Assembly: GCA_034440575.1 (NCBI GenBank)
Contig: JAOTOL010001473.1
Span: forward strand, 141,501 to 205,500
Length of the DNA stretch: 64,000 nt
DNA from: Imbricaverruca yamaguchii
Lineage: Eukaryota > Arthropoda > Thecostraca > Neoverrucidae
Direction: 5' to 3'
In this document: positions 59,851-64,000 of the stretch, one piece after another
Position numbering within the stretch: position 1 is the stretch's first letter
Layout of the letters: each line of letters opens with the position of its first letter
Translations under genes and position numbers: made by a program
Notes under the pieces: model-generated
What the model was told of the DNA's origin: nothing
Database searches by the model: none
Seen by the model: the letters and a program-made list of their open reading frames with translations, nothing else

Positions 59851-61536
59851 GTATATGCATATATTCCTCGAGTTGGGTGCAAGCTATTCATACATCAGCC
59901 ACGTCTCACACATGACTTCCGATATTTATCGGCATCCTTAATATCATAATATCCATTAGGTATCTAAATACCATTAGCATATCCTATAGGTACCGTACAA
60001 GATAAGGTATTGGCAATATCGATAGAAATTGGATGGAGGAACATTCCACTAAGTTTCGGATTTAATGCACGTGAAATAATCGCACGGTACCTCTCTCGTG
60101 CACCTCAACTTGTCCTGAGAGCTGCTTCCATTTTGTGGCACCTGAAGAAAATCCACGCACGTCAACCAACTGGTAACTGCAAACAGTCAAGAAACTTGAA
60201 GCGATTGCCATCATGCTAGAATAATGTGAAGCGCGGATGTAGGATGGGAAGGTGGGGACAGCCAGTGATGGTCTTTCGACCCCGAACTCACACATAAGTT
60301 CAAAACTAATATGTATGAGAACTGTGCGAGAGGTAAATAATGGAAATCCCGCCGCCAAACTCGATCTAGTCACAATACTCTAAAATGTCCTATGCTGTGA
60401 ATCAAATTATCAGCAATGATAGACTAACTATGAACCAATTGACTATAGATGGTTTTGAATTACTATGTATTAAGTCCATCCTGTCTTTCGTGAGCAGCGT
60501 TTCAGGTTCATTTTGCATTACTTCCTTCACATCCTGTACCTAAATTCTGTTTGCCCGGAGACTCAGTGTCTCACCACTTAACCATCTCTGCCAGCAGACT
60601 CGGGACGTTCCACCATGTAACCACATATACCCGGAATTGCCGAGTTTTCCACCACGTAGCCATATTTACTGGCAGACCCAGGGTGTTTCACGGCATCACT
60701 GTATCCTCTTCTCGATGTAGGCGGTGTGCAGCACCAGCTCGGAAGGACGAAACCCGACTTTTTTTAAACAATATCGCCGGCTTGTAATATTATAGGAATT
60801 TTATTAAACTGGGATAGTAAGTATATGAACTACGCACGGCAAGAATATATGATGAAATGTTACTTTATGTGAAACAAGTCGTCCCTCTTGCGACACTTCA
60901 TTTCGTGAAACCAAGCACAATCATTCGCATTGCCCACCGCTTTTTACAACTTACATGGGTTTGAGTGGAATTGGGTTCCCTTACGCGGAAACAACTGTGC
61001 ATAGATACAGATACAAATACAGTACGTAGTGTGAGAACGACTGGAATGCGATATGTGTTGGTTGCATTAATTCGAGACAATATCTCACTGGTATTTTCCA
61101 TTATGTGCGAGAGAACATAGCAGCATATAGGTAAGCAGCTAAGTACGCCATAAAATAACGTCAGGACGAGGCTCTCTCGCCAGACGTTTTCGGGTCTATC
61201 CCATGTATAACGCAGCCTTATTCTGGCATTACGAACGGTATGGTGTTTCTTCCTTTGGTGCAAAAAGTTTTGAAGGGTGTATTGACACTAAATATGAGGT
61301 TTTTAACCTCTTAGACGGATAGCTGAGATTGCTAAGCTTTGTTTGCATCCTCCAGTTGCAGGGCGGGGGAGATGGAGGTAAGCCGCACCATTCTCTACTG
61401 GAACATATGCCGTTAATATATCTGCAGGCTTAAAACATCCTCTTCTTGGAAGGTTCATACTGCAGTGTGACCAGTGCCTCTGAGGTGGAGCATAACCTTG
61501 ATTGTCATCTCCTGATGTGCAGCTGTGTGTGTGTGT
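59850..61536. other. No supported gene; degenerate repeat of about 40 bp at 60556-60700
   Basis: Between 60556 and 60700 four loosely related blocks repeat a TTCCACCAYGTARCCAYAT theme. The rest is unique. A 121-codon minus frame (60898-61263) shows no domain. Confidence 0.45.
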
Positions 61537-62713
61537 CGGTATAACTCTGATCGGCATTTTGCAAAGTGGAGCTGCTTATGCCGGTATAACCCTGGTCGGC
61601 ATTGTTATACTGGCCGATCAAAGTTATACTGACACACACAACTCGACATCTTCCAAGGTCGAGTTGTGTACCAGTATAACTTTGATCGGCATTTTCCAAA
61701 GTGGAGCTACTTGTGCCAGTATAACTCTGATCGACATCTTCCGAGGTCGAGATGTGTATGTCGGCATAACTTTGATAGGCATTTTCCAAAGTCGAGCTGC
61801 TTATGCCAGTATAACTCTGATCGACATCTTCCGAGGTCGAGTTGTGTGTATCGGTATAACTTTTATCGGCATCTTCCAGGGTGGAGACGTGTGTGTCAGG
61901 ATAACCGGCGGTAGTGAACGCAGCAACACTCCATCCGCCATCAGGGGTAGTGAACTCATCAACACTCCATCCGCCACCGGCGGTAGTGAACATATCAACA
62001 CTCCATCCGCCACCTTCGGTAGTGAACACATCAACACTCCATCCGCCACCGGCGGTAGTGAACATATCAACACTCCATCCGCCACCTTCGGTAGTGAACA
62101 CATCAACACTCCATCCGCCATTGGCGGTAGTGAACACATCAACACTCCATCCGCCATCGGCGGTAGTGAACACATCAACACTCCATCCGCCATCAGGGGT
62201 AGTGAACACATCAACACTCCATCCGCCATCGGCGGTAGTGAACTCATCAACACTCCATCCGCCACCGGCGGTAGTGAACATATCAACACTCCATCCGCCA
62301 CCGGCGGTAGTGAACATATCAACACTCCATCCGCCATCAGGGATAGTGAACACATCAACACTCCATCCGACACCGGCGGTAGTGAACTCATCAACACTCC
62401 ATCCGCCACCGGCGGTAGTGAACATATCAACACTCCATCCGCCACCTTCGGTAGTGAACACATCAACACTCCATCCGCCATCGGCGGTAGTGAACTCATC
62501 AACACTCCGTCCGCCACCGGCGGTAGTGAACACATCAACACTCCATCCGCCACCTTCGGTAGTGAACGCATCAACACTTCATCCGCCACCGGCGGTAGTG
62601 AACACATCAACACCTTCTGCGACTCGATCGACACTTCCCGGCAAGCTTCCAGGGCTGAGCTCGTAAATGTCGTAAATCTCCGCGCCCGGTTGACACTGGC
62701 GACAAGCCCATAA
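61502..62713 (+). CDS. Doubtful 403-codon open frame spanning two minisatellites
   Basis: One plus-strand frame runs uninterrupted through about eight 15-residue units (ITLIGIFQSGAAYAS type) and about 20 12-residue units (GSEHINTPSATG type). It ends in about 30 non-repeated residues (CDSIDTSRQASRAELVNVVN region). Both periods are multiples of three and no indel breaks the frame in about 1.1 kb. However, the minus strand is also open across most of the same stretch, as expected when a repeat unit simply lacks stops. There is no signal peptide, known domain, splice evidence or promoter. I list it because it is the only array here with a fully preserved frame, but a non-coding origin is more likely. 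Confidence 0.15.
   Translation: MSSPDVQLCVCVGITLIGILQSGAAYAGITLVGIVILADQSYTDTHNSTSSKVELCTSITLIGIFQSGATCASITLIDIFRGRDVYVGITLIGIFQSRAAYASITLIDIFRGRVVCIGITFIGIFQGGDVCVRITGGSERSNTPSAIRGSELINTPSATGGSEHINTPSATFGSEHINTPSATGGSEHINTPSATFGSEHINTPSAIGGSEHINTPSAIGGSEHINTPSAIRGSEHINTPSAIGGSELINTPSATGGSEHINTPSATGGSEHINTPSAIRDSEHINTPSDTGGSELINTPSATGGSEHINTPSATFGSEHINTPSAIGGSELINTPSATGGSEHINTPSATFGSERINTSSATGGSEHINTFCDSIDTSRQASRAELVNVVNLRARLTLATSP
61537..61905. repeat. 45-bp minisatellite, about eight copies
   Basis: The unit holds GGTATAACTCTGATCGGCAT, TTTCCAAAGTGGAGCTGC and TTATGCC, with two alternating subtypes (TTTTCCAAAGT and CTTCCGAGGTC). Read in the plus frame starting at 61502 it gives a 15-residue repeat of the form ITLIGIFQSGAAYAS. 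Confidence 0.92.
61906..62630. repeat. 36-bp minisatellite, about 20 copies
   Basis: The unit is GGTAGTGAACACATCAACAC followed by TCCATCCGCC and a variable hexamer (ACCGGC, ATCGGC, ACCTTC or ATCAGG). Variation is concentrated at the hexamer and at the ACA/CTC/ATA position. In the plus frame it reads a 12-residue repeat GSEHINTPSATG. Confidence 0.95.
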
Positions 62714-62769
62714 AACACTGCCTCAGACACCCCAAGTCGCGACCAATTCCATTGTAGTTGGACTGGTTC

Positions 62770-63115
62770 GGATCGCTGGGAGCGCCCGGCGTCCAGATCC
62801 CGGGGCCCGGAGCCCGCCATCTGACGTCCAGCGTCCGGAGCCCGGAGCTCGGAGCCCATAACCCGGCATCCGGATCTCGAAGCCCGAAGCACGAAGCACG
62901 AAGTACGAAGTCCGAAACCCGGAGCCTGGAGCCCGAAACCAGAAGCTCAAAAATTAGCTCCCCACATGTAGGCGTCGGTGTCCGGGCCCGATGCCAGCCA
63001 TCGTCAGGAGCGAATCCCGGATCCCGAAGCCCGGCATGTGGCGTCCGGTGTCCGGTGTCCGATGCCCGAAGCCCATCGTCAGGAGCCAGAAACCCGGAAC
63101 CTGAAGCCCGGCTGG
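62770..63115. repeat. Degenerate GC-rich repeat built of CCCGGAGC/CCCGAAGC words
   Basis: Short words such as CCCGGAGCC, CCCGAAGC, ACGAAGC and GTCCGG follow each other with a 7-14-base rhythm over 350 bp. All overlapping frames are open because stops are rare in this composition. Confidence 0.7.
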
Positions 63116-63372
63116 CGCCAAGACAGACCAATATATTCGTGCCGGCCTCAATGGCGCTAGCGCGCTCAGTTTTGATGACGATGTCTTTTGTGCGCTTCTA
63201 AGTTGAGTGACATGACATTAAAAGTTGAATGATTTGGAGGTGCTGGTGGCTGGCTTGCAATAGTGGACTATTTCGCCGTCTATGACCAGAACGGTCACAC
63301 GAGAAAACCACGGAATGTGCCATAGTAGTCGACGCACCCCTAAACACCAATCCGCCACCACCACCACGGAAT
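63116..63372. other. No supported feature
   Basis: Short unique stretch before the LINE end. Confidence 0.45.
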
Positions 63373-64000
63373 GTCAAGTCAAGTCAAGTCATTTATTAGG
63401 CACTGCCACATGGTGGAACTCACGAAATACCTAGTCAACTGATCACATTCCTGCCATCACGTTAGATACAATTGTAAAGCACCTAGCTACCTAGTTGATG
63501 CTGATTGCACGCACGAAGGTTGCACGGTTAGTTTTGTCGCGTGCTTCACCGGGAAGCGCATTCCACTGGAGAGTCGAGCGGTAGGACAAACCCCGCTGGG
63601 TAGCTGCCAACTTATACCGTTGCAGGTGAAGTGCCCCAGCATCAGTAGCACGTGTGTTTCTCTCAGACACAGCCGAGCGTTCAACGAACATTTCCCTGAT
63701 GGCAGGCGGGCAGTTCGCGCCGTGTACGGCTTTGTGTGCGTTGCACAGGTCACGGTGTCGCACCATCTCCTCAATCTTATCCCAGCCCAACTCGCGCAGA
63801 GAGGACGAGATGTGGTCGTGGTTCCGTCTTCTAGTGATCAGCCTAGCCGCGAAGTTTATGCAATTCTGCACTCGCTTCATGCGGCACGCATCTGCCCCAC
63901 CCCATACGGAAAGGCAGTAAAGGATATGGGGGAACACATGAACTTGGATGAGGAGCTTCAGGACTTCAGGAGTGAAGTGCTGCCGGAATTTGAAGAGGGA
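63373..64000 (-). pseudogene. LINE ORF2 C-terminus and 3' end, continuing beyond the window
   Basis: The minus strand is open from the window edge to a stop at 63491. It reads KLLIQVHVFPHILYCLSVWG, RMKRVQNCINFAARLITRRR and a terminal STLQWNALPGEARDKTNRAT block. These are the post-RT motifs of CR1/L2/jockey-type LINEs (the SHLxYCxxxW, RVQNxxAR and WNxLP blocks). The RT core would lie beyond 64000. The 3' untranslated region of about 110 bases contains AATAAATGACTTGACTTGAC, i.e. an AATAAA followed by a TGACT pentamer repeat as tail, ending at about 63373. The visible frame is intact for about 165 codons, so this copy may be young. Confidence 0.85.

Overview
The window looks like repeat-dense, non-coding DNA from an animal nuclear genome, most likely a marine invertebrate. 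This is inferred from long (TA)n, (CA)n and (ATCT)n microsatellites, many minisatellites, non-LTR retrotransposons of several lineages (CR1/L2-like, I-clade with RNase H, jockey-like), and a tRNA-derived SINE whose closest look-alike is a tRNA-Ala. An arthropod such as a decapod, or a mollusc, would fit; the sequence alone does not decide. I see no bacterial-style operons, rRNA, functional tRNA, CRISPR or convincing host gene. Almost every long open frame is either a retroelement fragment or a by-product of tandem repeats whose unit length is a multiple of three.

Layout. 1-9 kb: unique sequence with a small inverted-repeat element (1702-2112), a candidate TTAA-flanked MITE (4024-4869), a broken LINE reverse transcriptase on the minus strand (5490-6830) and microsatellites. 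10.18-13.90 kb: a minisatellite of about 88 copies of a 42-bp unit. 14.6-17 kb: microsatellites and a candidate terminal-inverted-repeat element. 17.1 and 24.6-25.07 kb: two inverted copies of one dispersed repeat, the second split by a small GGCTCC-rich insertion. 19.74-24.39 kb: a younger CR1-like LINE inserted into an older copy of its own family, all on the minus strand. 25.07-31.04 kb: an I-clade LINE on the minus strand with gag, endonuclease, reverse transcriptase, RNase H and a C-terminal zinc motif, all decayed. 31.52-35.13 kb: a 3.6-kb foldback element whose arms are tandem arrays of a roughly 270-bp unit. 37.3-38.0 kb: a candidate hAT-like element carrying a SINE. 39.1 kb: a jockey-like RT scrap. 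43.27-44.31 kb: an isolated I-clade ORF1. 41, 50, 52.5 and 57-63 kb: a series of unrelated minisatellites. 63.37 kb to the window end: the 3' end of another LINE.

How the parts relate. The LINEs carry the enzymes (endonuclease, RT, RNase H) that could have mobilised the non-coding SINEs, but every LINE here is broken. The strongest structural results are the self-nested CR1 pair, whose younger member has four frame breaks all at short homopolymers; the foldback element; the SINE family with target-site duplications; and the 42-bp array. All family names come from motif reading, with no database search.
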